Positions 44,453 to 53,142 of a stretch of DNA of 64,000 nt are shown piece by piece (the first letter of the stretch is position 1; each line of letters begins with the position of its first letter). Source of the DNA: Pontivivens sp032464575 (GTDB lineage: Bacteria > Pseudomonadota > Alphaproteobacteria > Rhodobacterales > Rhodobacteraceae); assembly GCA_032464575.1 (NCBI GenBank), contig JAWDKM010000007.1, forward strand, positions 1 to 64,000, read 5' to 3'. The notes under the pieces were generated by a model, which was not told where the DNA came from, did not search any database, and saw only the letters and a list, made by a program, of their open reading frames with translations. The translations under genes were made by a program, and so were the position numbers.

Positions 44453-45385
44453 TTACCCTTCTTGAAGTTCCGGGAGCCGGGGCAGGTCCGCCCCCTGCCG
44501 CGTGCAGGTCAGGGCGGCGGCGCGGGCGCAGAATTGCAGCATCGCCTCCAGCGACGCAACGTCCATCTTCGCAATTGCAGCATGGATGTCGTCATGGCGG
44601 CCCAACTGCATCAGGAGCGCGGCCATGAAGGTGTCGCCGGCGCCGACGGTGTCGATGACCTGGACCTTTGGCGGGGTGGCGGTTGCCTCGATCCCCGCGG
44701 CGGTCCAACCGCTCGCGGTCTCGCCCCCGTCGGTGACGACGACGAGCTGCACGCCGGCCTTCAGCATCTTGGTGGCGAAGGCGGGGGCGGCGAGGCCGGG
44801 ATAGAGCTGTTCGAGATCCTCGGTCGAGATCTTGAGGACGTCCACATGGGGCAGCAGCGCCTCGACCCGCGCGCGCCAGATCGTCATGTCGGGCTCGACG
44901 GTCGGGCGGATATTGGGGTCGAGGGAGACGAGGCGGCCGTCCTTGTGGCCCGCCAGCGCCAGCGCGGCATCGGCGACCGGGGCGACAGCGATGGAGTAGG
45001 AGCCGAGGTGCAGGCCGCGGACCTCGGCGCCCAGCTCCGGCAGGTCGGCCTCGGTGATGCCGGTATCTGCGGCATCGTCACCGTAGAAGGTGTAGGCGGG
45101 CACGCCCTCCGCATCCAAGGCCACGACGCTCAGCGTGGTCTTGCGGTCGGTGTCGAGGAGGTAGCGGGTGGACACGCCCTCCCCCTCCAGCACGGTGCGG
45201 AGCTGGCGGCCCAGCGCATCGGTGGAGAGCGCGGTGAAGAGGCCCGCGGTCCCCTCCAGCCGCTCGATGCCGATGGCGACGTTGAAGGGCGAGCCGCCCG
45301 CGCGGGCGTCGAAGCGGGCGGCGGTCGGGTCATCCCCCGGCGCCATGAAGAGATCGAACAGGGCCTCGCCGCAGATCAGGAACAT
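44453..45385 (-). CDS. PfkB-family sugar kinase (probable fructokinase)
   Basis: A 310-residue ribokinase-fold kinase. It has the GGSPFNVAIGIERL substrate motif (about 30-43) and the DTVGAGDTFMAALL ATP/anion-hole motif (about 250-263) with the catalytic Asp. The C-terminal arrangement and the company of zwf-pgl and the agl operon suggest fructokinase, which would phosphorylate fructose released from sucrose. Another hexose is possible. Confidence 0.88.
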   Translation of the reverse strand: MFLICGEALFDLFMAPGDDPTAARFDARAGGSPFNVAIGIERLEGTAGLFTALSTDALGRQLRTVLEGEGVSTRYLLDTDRKTTLSVVALDAEGVPAYTFYGDDAADTGITEADLPELGAEVRGLHLGSYSIAVAPVADAALALAGHKDGRLVSLDPNIRPTVEPDMTIWRARVEALLPHVDVLKISTEDLEQLYPGLAAPAFATKMLKAGVQLVVVTDGGETASGWTAAGIEATATPPKVQVIDTVGAGDTFMAALLMQLGRHDDIHAAIAKMDVASLEAMLQFCARAAALTCTRQGADLPRLPELQEG

Positions 45386-45418
45386 CGCCCGGCCTCCAAA
45401 CCGTTCGTGGACAAAGTG

Positions 45419-45447
45419 AGGGCGCGTGTCTGGCCCACACGCGCCCT
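45419..45447 (-). terminator. Hairpin between aglK and the fructokinase operon
   Basis: A perfect 11-bp stem, AGGGCGCGTGT and ACACGCGCCCT, with a 7-nt loop lies between aglK and the kinase gene on the same strand. On the minus strand the stem is followed by CACTTTG, too weak a T-run for strict termination, so it may attenuate or stabilise. Confidence 0.6.
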
Positions 45448-45484
45448 TGCGTCAACGGGGTGAGGCCCGCGCCGACGTATGCGA

Positions 45485-46588
45485 TCACTTGTGAAAGAAG
45501 CTGTGCCCGTCCGCGTCGAAGAGGTGCATCTTGGACGGGTCGACCGTCAGCGCGAGCTTGTCGCCCTTGGACACGTCGGCGATGCCGGGGATCTTGGCAA
45601 TGGCCGCGGCCTCGCCCTCGCGCGCGGCGAAATAGACGACGGTGACCTCGCCCAGCTTCTCGGTGTATTCGGCGGTGCCTTCGTAGACGACGGTGTCGCC
45701 GGGGCCGGCCACCACGAAGTCCTCGGGCCGCACGCCGAATTGCACGGGCGTCCCCGTGGCCATGCCGGCTGAGCCGACCGGGACGGTGCCCGCACCGCCA
45801 GCCGTGATGACGATGCTGGTGCTCGCGTCGCCCGGCTCGCCGATCGTGGCGGGGAAGAGGTTCATCTTGGGCGAGCCGATGAACTGCGCGACGAAGGTAT
45901 TCTCCGGCCGCTCGTAGAGCTCCAGCGGGGTGCCGAACTGGGCCACCGTGTGGGTCTTGTTGTTCAGGACCACGATGCGGGTGGCGAGCGTCATCGCCTC
46001 CACCTGGTCGTGGGTCACGTAGATCATGGTGCTCTCGGGCATGTTCTCCTTGAGCTGCGCGATCTCGATCCTCGTGTCGACGCGCAGGGCCGCATCGAGG
46101 TTCGAGAGCGGCTCGTCGAAGAGGTAGACGTCCGGGTCCCGGACGATGGACCGGCCGATCGCCACCCGCTGCCGCTGCCCGCCCGAGAGCGCCTTGGGCA
46201 GGCGGTCGAGATAGGCGTCGAGCTGGAGGATGCGGCCCGCGTTGCGCACCCGCTTGTCGATCTCGCCCTTGTCCATCTTCGCGACCTTCAGCGCGAAGGC
46301 CATGTTGTCGTAGACCGTCATGTGCGGATAGAGCGCGTAGGACTGGAACACCATCGCGATGCCGCGCTTGGAGGGCGGCACGTCGTTCATCCGCTTTTCG
46401 TTGATGTAGAGGTCGCCGCCGGTGATCGTCTCGAGCCCCGCGATCATGCGCAGCAGCGTGGACTTGCCGCATCCGGACGGGCCGACGAAGACGATGAGCT
46501 CGCCCTTGTCGATGTCGAGATTGATGTCCTTGAGGACCTCGACCGTCCCGTAGGACTTCTTCACATCCTTCAGCAGCAGCGACGACAT
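45485..46588 (-). CDS. aglK: Alpha-glucoside ABC transporter ATP-binding protein
   Basis: The ATPase of the agl importer, 367 residues, MalK/UgpC type. Walker A GPSGCGKST at 36-44, the ABC signature LSGGQRQRVA near 134-143, and Walker B VYLFDEPLS near 154-162 are intact. The C-terminal TOBE-type domain (about 240-367) is present. It is the last of the aglEFGAK genes, 34 bp after aglA. Confidence 0.95.
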   Translation of the reverse strand: MSSLLLKDVKKSYGTVEVLKDINLDIDKGELIVFVGPSGCGKSTLLRMIAGLETITGGDLYINEKRMNDVPPSKRGIAMVFQSYALYPHMTVYDNMAFALKVAKMDKGEIDKRVRNAGRILQLDAYLDRLPKALSGGQRQRVAIGRSIVRDPDVYLFDEPLSNLDAALRVDTRIEIAQLKENMPESTMIYVTHDQVEAMTLATRIVVLNNKTHTVAQFGTPLELYERPENTFVAQFIGSPKMNLFPATIGEPGDASTSIVITAGGAGTVPVGSAGMATGTPVQFGVRPEDFVVAGPGDTVVYEGTAEYTEKLGEVTVVYFAAREGEAAAIAKIPGIADVSKGDKLALTVDPSKMHLFDADGHSFFHK

Positions 46589-46622
46589 CTAGTTCTCCCC
46601 GTGTGTTGTGCGACGCCCGGCC

Positions 46623-48281
46623 TTATCGGTCTTCCTGGGCAAAGTAGGCTTGGTAGGGCGGCAGCGTGACGCCCTTGTCGTTGACCGCCGCCTTGAAGGG
46701 CGCGGCCATGTCCTGTCGCCACGCGCCATCGGGCACGCGGATCGGCTGGGCGGTGTTGGACAGGTTGAAGGCGCAGAAGACGCGCTCGCCATCCTGTTCG
46801 GTACGGATGAAGGAGACGATGTCGGCCTCGGCCTGCACCATTTCGAAAGCGCCCTTAATAAGGGCCGGATGCGCTTTGCGGAAGGCGATCATGTCGCGAT
46901 AGAAGGCCAGCATCGAGCGGTCGTCGCAGTCCTGGATCGAGACGGCGTTGCCCAGATGCTCCATGGCGACGGGCAGCCAGGGCTTGCCGTCGGTGAAGCC
47001 GCCATTGGGGCCGTCGGGCGCCCAGGGGATCGGCGTGCGGCAGCCGTCGCGGCCCTTGAACTTCGGCCAGAAGCGGATGCCGTAGGGGTCCTGCAGCTCC
47101 TCGTAGCTCACGTAAGCCTCAGTGAGGCCCAGCTCCTCGCCCTGGTAGAGGCAGACGGAACCGCGGAGCGACAGGAGGAGGGCTGCGTAGACGCGCTGTG
47201 CCGCCTCGCCCAGGTTCCAGCGGCTGGAATGGCGGACGACGTCGTGGTTGGAAAAGGCCCAGCAGGCCCAGCCCTCGCTAACCACCTCCGCGAACTTCCT
47301 GAGCACCGCGGAGACCCGGTTGCCCGAGGGCTGATCGGGGGCCAGGAACTCGAAGGCGTAGCACATGTGCACCTTGTCGCCGCCCGACGTGTACTCGGCC
47401 TGGATCTGCATCCCGATCTGCGCGTCGCCGACCTCCCCGACCGAGGTGATCGCCGGATATTCCTCCATCAGCGCGCGGAAGCGCTTGAGGAATTCTAGGT
47501 TCTCCGGCTGGTTCTTGTCGTAGAGGTGTTCCTGCCAGTTGTAGGGGTTCACGGCTGGCGCGATGGAATCGTTGCGCAGCTCGGGCGCGAGCGGCGGGTT
47601 GTCCCGCAGCTTCTTGTCCGCGAAGTAGAAGTTGATCGTGTCGAGGCGGAAGCCGTCGACGCCGCGGTCGAGCCAGAAGCGTGCGACGTCAAGCAGCGCG
47701 TCCTGCACGTCCATGTTGTGCAGGTTGAGGTCCGGCTGCTCCTTGAGGAAGTTGTGCAGGAAGTACTGCTGCCGCTCCCCGTCCCACTCCCACGCCGAGC
47801 CGCCGAAGATCGACAGCCAGTTGTTGGGGGGCGTGCCGTCGGGCTTCGCATCGGCCCAGACGTACCAGTCGGATTTCGGGTTGTCGCGGGCGGACCGGCT
47901 TTCCTGGAACCAGACATGCTGGTCGGAGGTGTGGGAGAGGACGAGGTCGATCATGACCTTGAGCCCCAAATCGTGGGCGCGCGAGATGAGCGCGTCGAAA
48001 TCCCCCAGCGTGCCGAACAGCGGGTCGATGTCGCGGTAGTCCGAGACGTCGTAGCCGAAGTCGAGCATCGGGGAGCGGAAGAAGGGCGAGATCCAGATCG
48101 CGTCGACGCCGAGGCTCGCGATATGCGGCAGGCGGTGGATGATCCCCGAAAGGTCCCCCACCCCGTCGCCGTTCGAATCCTGGTAGGAGCGTGGATAGAT
48201 CTGATAGATCACCGCGCCGCGCCACCAATCCTTGTCCACTTCCTGCTGTTCCGCAGGTTTCACGGACATCGCCATGTTCAT
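46623..48281 (-). CDS. aglA: GH13 alpha-glucosidase
   Basis: A cytosolic 552-residue amylase-family (GH13) enzyme that cleaves alpha-glucosides brought in by the agl transporter. Motifs: DLVLSHTSDQHVWF (about 112-125), the nucleophile Asp in GFRLDTINFY (about 212), the acid/base Glu in SVGEVGDAQIG (about 277), and FSNHDVVRHSSR (about 342-353). Its start is 3 nt from the aglG stop. It is the internal gene of the agl operon, as in rhizobia and Rhodobacterales. Confidence 0.95.
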   Translation of the reverse strand: MNMAMSVKPAEQQEVDKDWWRGAVIYQIYPRSYQDSNGDGVGDLSGIIHRLPHIASLGVDAIWISPFFRSPMLDFGYDVSDYRDIDPLFGTLGDFDALISRAHDLGLKVMIDLVLSHTSDQHVWFQESRSARDNPKSDWYVWADAKPDGTPPNNWLSIFGGSAWEWDGERQQYFLHNFLKEQPDLNLHNMDVQDALLDVARFWLDRGVDGFRLDTINFYFADKKLRDNPPLAPELRNDSIAPAVNPYNWQEHLYDKNQPENLEFLKRFRALMEEYPAITSVGEVGDAQIGMQIQAEYTSGGDKVHMCYAFEFLAPDQPSGNRVSAVLRKFAEVVSEGWACWAFSNHDVVRHSSRWNLGEAAQRVYAALLLSLRGSVCLYQGEELGLTEAYVSYEELQDPYGIRFWPKFKGRDGCRTPIPWAPDGPNGGFTDGKPWLPVAMEHLGNAVSIQDCDDRSMLAFYRDMIAFRKAHPALIKGAFEMVQAEADIVSFIRTEQDGERVFCAFNLSNTAQPIRVPDGAWRQDMAAPFKAAVNDKGVTLPPYQAYFAQEDR

Positions 48282-48284
48282 GTG

Positions 48285-49433
48285 TCAGCCACCCTTGACC
48301 GATCCGGCGAGGAGCCCTCGCACGAGATACCGTTGCATCGAAAAGAACACGATCAGCGGAATGATGATCGTGATGAAGGCGGAGGTCGTCAGGATCTCCC
48401 AATCGCCGCCGCGCGAGCCGAGAAGCTCCACGAGGCGGCCCGTCAGCACCATCTGGTTGTCCGACGAAGTGAGGAAGACCTTGGCGACAAGGAGGTCGTT
48501 CCAGGTCCACAGGAACTGGAAGATCGCGAAGCTCGCCAGAGCCGGAAAGCTCAGCGGCAGGATGATCTTCATGAAGATCGCGAAGTCCGAGGCGCCGTCG
48601 ACCTTCGCACTCTCGATCACTTCCCGCGGCAGGCCGACCATGTAGTTGCGCAGGAGGTAGATCGCGAGCGGCAGGCCGAAACCGGTGTGGGCGAGCCAGA
48701 TCCCGGCATAGGTCTTGGCCGGCACGCCGAAGATCTGGCCCACACCGTTGTAGATCTCCAGAAGCGGTATCAGCGACATCTGCAGTGGTACGACGAGCAG
48801 GCCGACGACGGCCGCGATCAGGAGCGGTCGGCCCGGGAACTGCATCCAGGCGAGCGCATAGGCCGCATACGCCGCGATCAGGATCGGGATCACGGTCGCC
48901 GGGATCGAGACGGTGAGCGAATTGAGGAAGCTCTGTGCCACGCCTTCGGAGGTCATCACCCGGTCGTAGTTCTCGGTCGAGAAGCTGGGCGGCACCGCGG
49001 AGGTGTAGAAGATCCGGTCACCGCGGCGGCCCTCCGGCTCCTCAGCATAGGTGATGGAGTAGGCGCCGTCGGCGGCCACCGTCATGATTCCGCCGCTGCG
49101 CAGCTCGGTGCTTTCGTCGGGTGCGAAGGCGGTGGGCTGCTGGGCTCGCACGCCCCAAGCGTTGAGCGTGCCCTCCGCCTCGCCGAAGACGTTGCCCTCA
49201 ATCACCCACTGGCCGCCCTGCTGCTCCGCGTCGTCGGGCGCGGCGGCGCGGGCGACGAGGGATTGCTCGGACGCGCTCAGCGCCGTCCACCAGCCGGAGG
49301 TCGAGATCGCGTCGCGATCGCGGAAGGAGGAGATGAAGATGCCGAAGGTCGGGATGGTCCAGAGCACCACCAGCAGGATGGCGGAGATGTTGACGACCCA
49401 GACCAGCGCGGGGTTCTTGCCGACACCACCCAT
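48285..49433 (-). CDS. aglG: Alpha-glucoside ABC transporter permease AglG
   Basis: A 382-residue inner-membrane permease. One N-terminal helix (about 12-32) is followed by a large periplasmic loop (about 35-150, containing GGQWVIEGNVFGEAEG), as is characteristic of AglG. A five-helix binding-protein-dependent transport domain follows, with the EAA-type motif ESAKVDGASDFAIFMKIILP (about 279-298). Its ATG shares one base with the aglF stop (TGATG). Confidence 0.93.
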   Translation of the reverse strand: MGGVGKNPALVWVVNISAILLVVLWTIPTFGIFISSFRDRDAISTSGWWTALSASEQSLVARAAAPDDAEQQGGQWVIEGNVFGEAEGTLNAWGVRAQQPTAFAPDESTELRSGGIMTVAADGAYSITYAEEPEGRRGDRIFYTSAVPPSFSTENYDRVMTSEGVAQSFLNSLTVSIPATVIPILIAAYAAYALAWMQFPGRPLLIAAVVGLLVVPLQMSLIPLLEIYNGVGQIFGVPAKTYAGIWLAHTGFGLPLAIYLLRNYMVGLPREVIESAKVDGASDFAIFMKIILPLSFPALASFAIFQFLWTWNDLLVAKVFLTSSDNQMVLTGRLVELLGSRGGDWEILTTSAFITIIIPLIVFFSMQRYLVRGLLAGSVKGG

Positions 49434-50425
49434 CACGTATTCTCCTTCATCGCGTTGCGGATGTTCCACCACATGATCGGGATCACGAGGATCATGATGA
49501 CGATGGCGATGGCGGAGCCCCGGCCGAAGTCGAGCTGGATGAAGGACTGGCGGTACATGTAGTTGGCCAGCACCTGCGTGCCCCATTCTCCGTTGGTCAT
49601 GGCGAAGACGATGTCGAAGACCTTGAGCACCAGGATGGTGATGGTGGTCCAGACCACCGCGATGGTGCCCGCGATCTGCGGGATCTTGATCTTGAAGAAG
49701 ATCTGCAGCGGCGAGGCGCCGTCGAGCACCGCGGCCTCCACCGTCTCTTCCGGTATGCCGCGCAGGGCCGCGGAGAGGATGACCATGGCAAAGCCGGTCT
49801 GGATCCAAACGAGGATGATCATCAGGAAGATGTCGTTCCAGAAGGGGATGGTGATCCACGCCTGCGGGTCGCCGCCGACGCCGGTCACCAGCGCGTTGAG
49901 GAGGCCGATCTGGTCGTCGCCCTCGCCCGAGTAGTCGTAGATGAACTTCCAGATCACCGAGGCGCCGACGAAGCTGATCGCCATCGGCATGAAGATCAGG
50001 GACTTCGCGATGTTGCCCCACCAGATCCGGTCGGTCAGGCCGGCGGCGACCAGGCCGAAGAACGTCGCGGCCGCAGGCACGATGATCAGCCACATCGCGT
50101 TGTTGAACAGGCTTTCGAGAAACTTGTCGTCCCCGATCATCCAGATGTAGTTGTCGAGACCGACCCAGTTCTCGCCCCGCGCGTCGTAGAAGGACAGAAC
50201 CAGCGAGTTGAAGAGCGGATAGACGAGGTAGAGGCCCAGGATCAGCATCGCGGGCGCGAGGAAGAGCCAGGGGCGGATCGCGTTGGCGCGGCTGATGTTG
50301 CTCGCCGCGTTCTCGCCGCTGTCTGGATAGATGCGGTCCAGAAGCGCGTTCGTACCGTAGAAGTAGCCGGCGCAGGCCGCCACCCCGATCACCATCGTGA
50401 CGATGGCGTAGACGATGACATCCAT
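49433..50425 (-). CDS. aglF: Alpha-glucoside ABC transporter permease AglF
   Basis: A 330-residue permease with about seven to eight helices and the cytoplasmic EAA loop EAAVLDGASPLQIFFKIKIP (about 229-248) that contacts AglK. The N-terminus MDVIVYAIVTMVIGVAACAGYF is the chosen start, with GGAGGAAG upstream; a longer frame begins 33 nt earlier. aglG follows with a 1-nt overlap. Confidence 0.93.
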   Translation of the reverse strand: MDVIVYAIVTMVIGVAACAGYFYGTNALLDRIYPDSGENAASNISRANAIRPWLFLAPAMLILGLYLVYPLFNSLVLSFYDARGENWVGLDNYIWMIGDDKFLESLFNNAMWLIIVPAAATFFGLVAAGLTDRIWWGNIAKSLIFMPMAISFVGASVIWKFIYDYSGEGDDQIGLLNALVTGVGGDPQAWITIPFWNDIFLMIILVWIQTGFAMVILSAALRGIPEETVEAAVLDGASPLQIFFKIKIPQIAGTIAVVWTTITILVLKVFDIVFAMTNGEWGTQVLANYMYRQSFIQLDFGRGSAIAIVIMILVIPIMWWNIRNAMKENT

Positions 50426-50491
50426 CGCGCGTCTTCCTCCCCAAACAGTGTTACGCAATGGCGCGTCTTGCGCGCGCCTTGGTCGGTGGAG

Positions 50492-50513
50492 CCGGGCGCT
50501 AGGGCGCGCCCGG
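50492..50513 (-). promoter_or_regulatory. Intercistronic hairpin between aglE and aglF
   Basis: CCGGGCGC-N6-GCGCCCGG forms a perfect 8-bp GC stem in the 120-bp aglE/aglF gap. Such hairpins behind binding-protein genes commonly stabilise or partly terminate the message so that the binding protein is made in excess. Confidence 0.6.
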
Positions 50514-50526
50514 TCCGTTGTTGCAA

Positions 50527-50542
50527 CTGTAACAGGTTACAG
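50527..50542. promoter_or_regulatory. 16-bp palindrome next to the aglE stop
   Basis: CTGTAAC-AG-GTTACAG, perfect 7-bp arms, lies 4 bp beyond the aglE stop codon. It differs from the CAAA-N4-TTTG agl operators. It could be a second regulator's site or part of the 3' structure. Confidence 0.4.
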
Positions 50543-50545
50543 AAC

Positions 50546-51901
50546 CTATTGCAGCGACTCCCAGGTTTCCTGGATCGAGCCCGCGACGCCTTCGGCATCC
50601 GCGCCGCCCGCGTAATCGACCATGCCCGTCCAGAAGGCGCCCGCGCCGATGGCGCCGGGCATCAGGTCGGACCCGTCGAAGCGGAAGGTGGTCGCGTCCT
50701 GGATGATCTGACCCTGTGCGCGCAGCGCGTCGGTGGCGTAGGCCTCCGGGTTCACGCCGGCATGGGCGGTCAGGAACGCGCCCTGCGCCATCCAGACCTC
50801 GTGCGCGATCGGCTGCTTGAGGAAGTCGACCAGCGCGCGGGTGCCGTCGCTGTCATTGGTGATGCCCACGACGGTGCCTGCACCCAGGACCGGTGCGCCG
50901 AGATCCTCGCTCTCATAGGCCGGGAAGTAGAAGAAGTCGGCGTCGAGGCCGAGCTCCGTCCCTTCCGGGAAGAAGGCGGGAATGAAGGACGCCTGGCGGT
51001 GCATGTAGCAGTCCGGCGGGAAGGAGAAGAGGCCCTGCGGGCTGTCGCGGAAATCGGTCGTGGCAACCGCGCCCGCACCGCCGGCGACATAGTCGTCGTT
51101 GCGTGCGAAGTAGCCGAACTCCTCGATCGCGCGGATGACCTGCGGATCGTCGAACGGGATCTCGTTGGCCACCCACTGGTCGTAGACCGAGGGCTCAGAC
51201 GTGCGCAGCATCATGTCCTCGACCCAGTCGGTCGCGGGCCAGCCGGTCGCCCCACCCGAACCAAGGCCGATGCACCAGGGCGTGCCGCCATCCTCGACGA
51301 TCTGGTCGGTGAGCGCCTTGAGCTCCTCCATCGTGGTGGGGATCTCGTAGCCCGCATCCTCGAAATTCTCGGGCACGTACCAGACGAGGGATTTCAGATC
51401 GACACGGAAGAAGATGCCGTAGAGATCCTCGGTCCCGCCCACGTCGAAGGTGGCGAGATCGACCCAGGACTGGCCGGCAGCGTAGTTCTCGGCGATCCAG
51501 TCGCGGGTCTCATCCTCCAGCGGCTCGACGAGGCCGCGCTCGGCCATGACGCGCAGGAGGCCCGGCTGCGGGAAGACGGCGAGGTTCGGGGCGGAGCCCG
51601 CCTCTGCGTCGATCACGATCTGCTGCTCGAAGCTGTCGGAACCGGAATAGTCGACCACGGCGCCGGTGGCATTCTCGAAGTAGTCGAACACGGCGACGAC
51701 GCTGTCGCGCTCGGAACTCAGCCAGGGGCCTGCGACCGTGATGGTCTGGCCGGTGAGGTCGGGGGCGTTCGCCACGTACTCCTCGTAGGCATCCCAGCTG
51801 AACCGGTCGTCCTCGCCCGGCTCGAAGATGAGGTCCTGGGCCTGGGCCGCGGAGGCGGCGAGGGCGAAGAGTGCGACGCCTGCGAGCAGGTTGCGCTTCA
51901 T
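50546..51901 (-). CDS. aglE: Alpha-glucoside ABC transporter substrate-binding protein AglE
   Basis: A periplasmic binding protein of 451 residues with a clear signal peptide (MKRNLLAGVALFALAASAAQA, cleavage near residue 21). Its family match is SBP_bac_1. It would capture sucrose, trehalose or maltose-type sugars. As first gene of aglEFGAK it lies next to the divergent regulator gene, with two CAAA-N4-TTTG operator sequences in the intergenic gap. Confidence 0.93.
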   Translation of the reverse strand: MKRNLLAGVALFALAASAAQAQDLIFEPGEDDRFSWDAYEEYVANAPDLTGQTITVAGPWLSSERDSVVAVFDYFENATGAVVDYSGSDSFEQQIVIDAEAGSAPNLAVFPQPGLLRVMAERGLVEPLEDETRDWIAENYAAGQSWVDLATFDVGGTEDLYGIFFRVDLKSLVWYVPENFEDAGYEIPTTMEELKALTDQIVEDGGTPWCIGLGSGGATGWPATDWVEDMMLRTSEPSVYDQWVANEIPFDDPQVIRAIEEFGYFARNDDYVAGGAGAVATTDFRDSPQGLFSFPPDCYMHRQASFIPAFFPEGTELGLDADFFYFPAYESEDLGAPVLGAGTVVGITNDSDGTRALVDFLKQPIAHEVWMAQGAFLTAHAGVNPEAYATDALRAQGQIIQDATTFRFDGSDLMPGAIGAGAFWTGMVDYAGGADAEGVAGSIQETWESLQ

Positions 51902-51986
51902 GAAGTCTCTCCCGTGTTCTGCCGCACTGCGGGCGGCATTCCTGATATTCGTCGGCCTCGGACGCGGCCGCGCTGGACGCGAAAAC

Positions 51987-51998
51987 CAAACCGCTTTG
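51987..51998. promoter_or_regulatory. agl operator O1
   Basis: CAAACCGCTTTG, a perfect CAAA-N4-TTTG palindrome about 86 bp upstream of the aglE ATG. It shares its half-sites with O2 (52100-52111) and fits the size and central CG of LacI-family operators. Confidence 0.65.
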
Positions 51999-52098
51999 AG
52001 GCTCGCGCACGATGCGAGGCCGCCCGGGACCTGTCAAGCCTTGCCATCCTGCGCGCTTCCACGTTGCCTTGCCAGAGAGAATTTCGATACTGCAGGGA

Positions 52099-52112
52099 TC
52101 AAATCGGTTTGA
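52099..52112. promoter_or_regulatory. agl operator O2
   Basis: TCAAATCGGTTTGA, a perfect TCAAA-N4-TTTGA palindrome, 13 bp upstream of the aglR ATG. It is close to the start codon, suited to autoregulation. Confidence 0.65.
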
Positions 52113-52125
52113 CGAGGACCCCCGG

Positions 52126-53142
52126 ATGACCCTGAAAGAGCTTGCGGAAATGTTGAGCCTGTCGCCCACGACGGTGTCCCGCGCGCTCAATGGCTATCCG
52201 GAAGTGAATGCCGAGACCCGTGCCCGGATCGAGGCGGCGGCGCACAAGCATGGCTACCAGCCCAACACGATGGCCCGGAAGCTCGCGACCGGGAAGGCGA
52301 TGGCGGTCGGCCACGTCATTCCGCTGGGCGAGCACCAGATGATCAACCCGATCTTCGCGGAGTTCATGACGGGTGCGTCGGAGGTCTACAGCAAGGTCGG
52401 CTACGAGACGATCCTGACGGTCGTGCCCGAGCAGGGCGAGGAGGACGCCTATCGCGACCTTGCCCGGCGGCATTCGGTGGACGGGGTGATCGTCCATGCA
52501 CCGCGCACCGGCGATCCGCGGATCAAGCTGCTGACCGAGCTCGGCCTGCCCTTCGTCCTGCATGGTCGCCCGGTTGGCGACGACGGGCCGAGCGTCTGCC
52601 TCGACATCAAGAACGCGCGCGCCTTCCGGCAGGCGACGCAGTTCCTCATCGATCTCGGCCACCGGCGCATCGCGCTGCTCAACGGGCTGGAGCAGATCAG
52701 CTTCGCCCTGCGCCGGCGGGCGGGCTACGAGCAGGCGATGGAGCGGGCGGGGCTGGCCACGGACCCGTCGCTGATCGCCCATCAGGAGATGACAGAGACC
52801 AACGGCTATGACACGGCGGTCGACTGGATGCGGCGCGCGGACAGGCCGACGGCGATCCTCACCTCCTCGATCATTTCGGCCATCGGGGTGAGCCGGGCGG
52901 TGCGCGATGCGGGGCTGGAGCTGGGCCGCGACGTATCGCTCGTGACCCATGACGACGACCTGTCCTTCCTGCGCAACGAGGGCGATCCGCCGCGCTTTAC
53001 CACCGTCTTCTCGTCCATCTCGGCGGCGGGGCATCGCTGCGCGGAGATGGTGCTGGATCTCATCGCCGGAAAGCCGGTGGAGAGCGAGGTCTGGGACTGC
53101 AAGCTGATCGAGGGGCGGTCCACCGGGCCGGCGCCGGCATGA
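52126..53142 (+). CDS. aglR: LacI-family repressor of the agl locus
   Basis: A 338-residue repressor with the LacI helix-turn-helix at residues 2-25 (LKELAEMLSLSPTTVSRALNG), the hinge helix KLATGKA, and a periplasmic-binding-like sugar domain. It is divergent from aglE with two palindromes in the gap, and overlaps the GH1 gene by 4 nt. By analogy with AglR in rhizobia it represses aglEFGAK in the absence of alpha-glucosides. Confidence 0.93.
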   Translation: MTLKELAEMLSLSPTTVSRALNGYPEVNAETRARIEAAAHKHGYQPNTMARKLATGKAMAVGHVIPLGEHQMINPIFAEFMTGASEVYSKVGYETILTVVPEQGEEDAYRDLARRHSVDGVIVHAPRTGDPRIKLLTELGLPFVLHGRPVGDDGPSVCLDIKNARAFRQATQFLIDLGHRRIALLNGLEQISFALRRRAGYEQAMERAGLATDPSLIAHQEMTETNGYDTAVDWMRRADRPTAILTSSIISAIGVSRAVRDAGLELGRDVSLVTHDDDLSFLRNEGDPPRFTTVFSSISAAGHRCAEMVLDLIAGKPVESEVWDCKLIEGRSTGPAPA

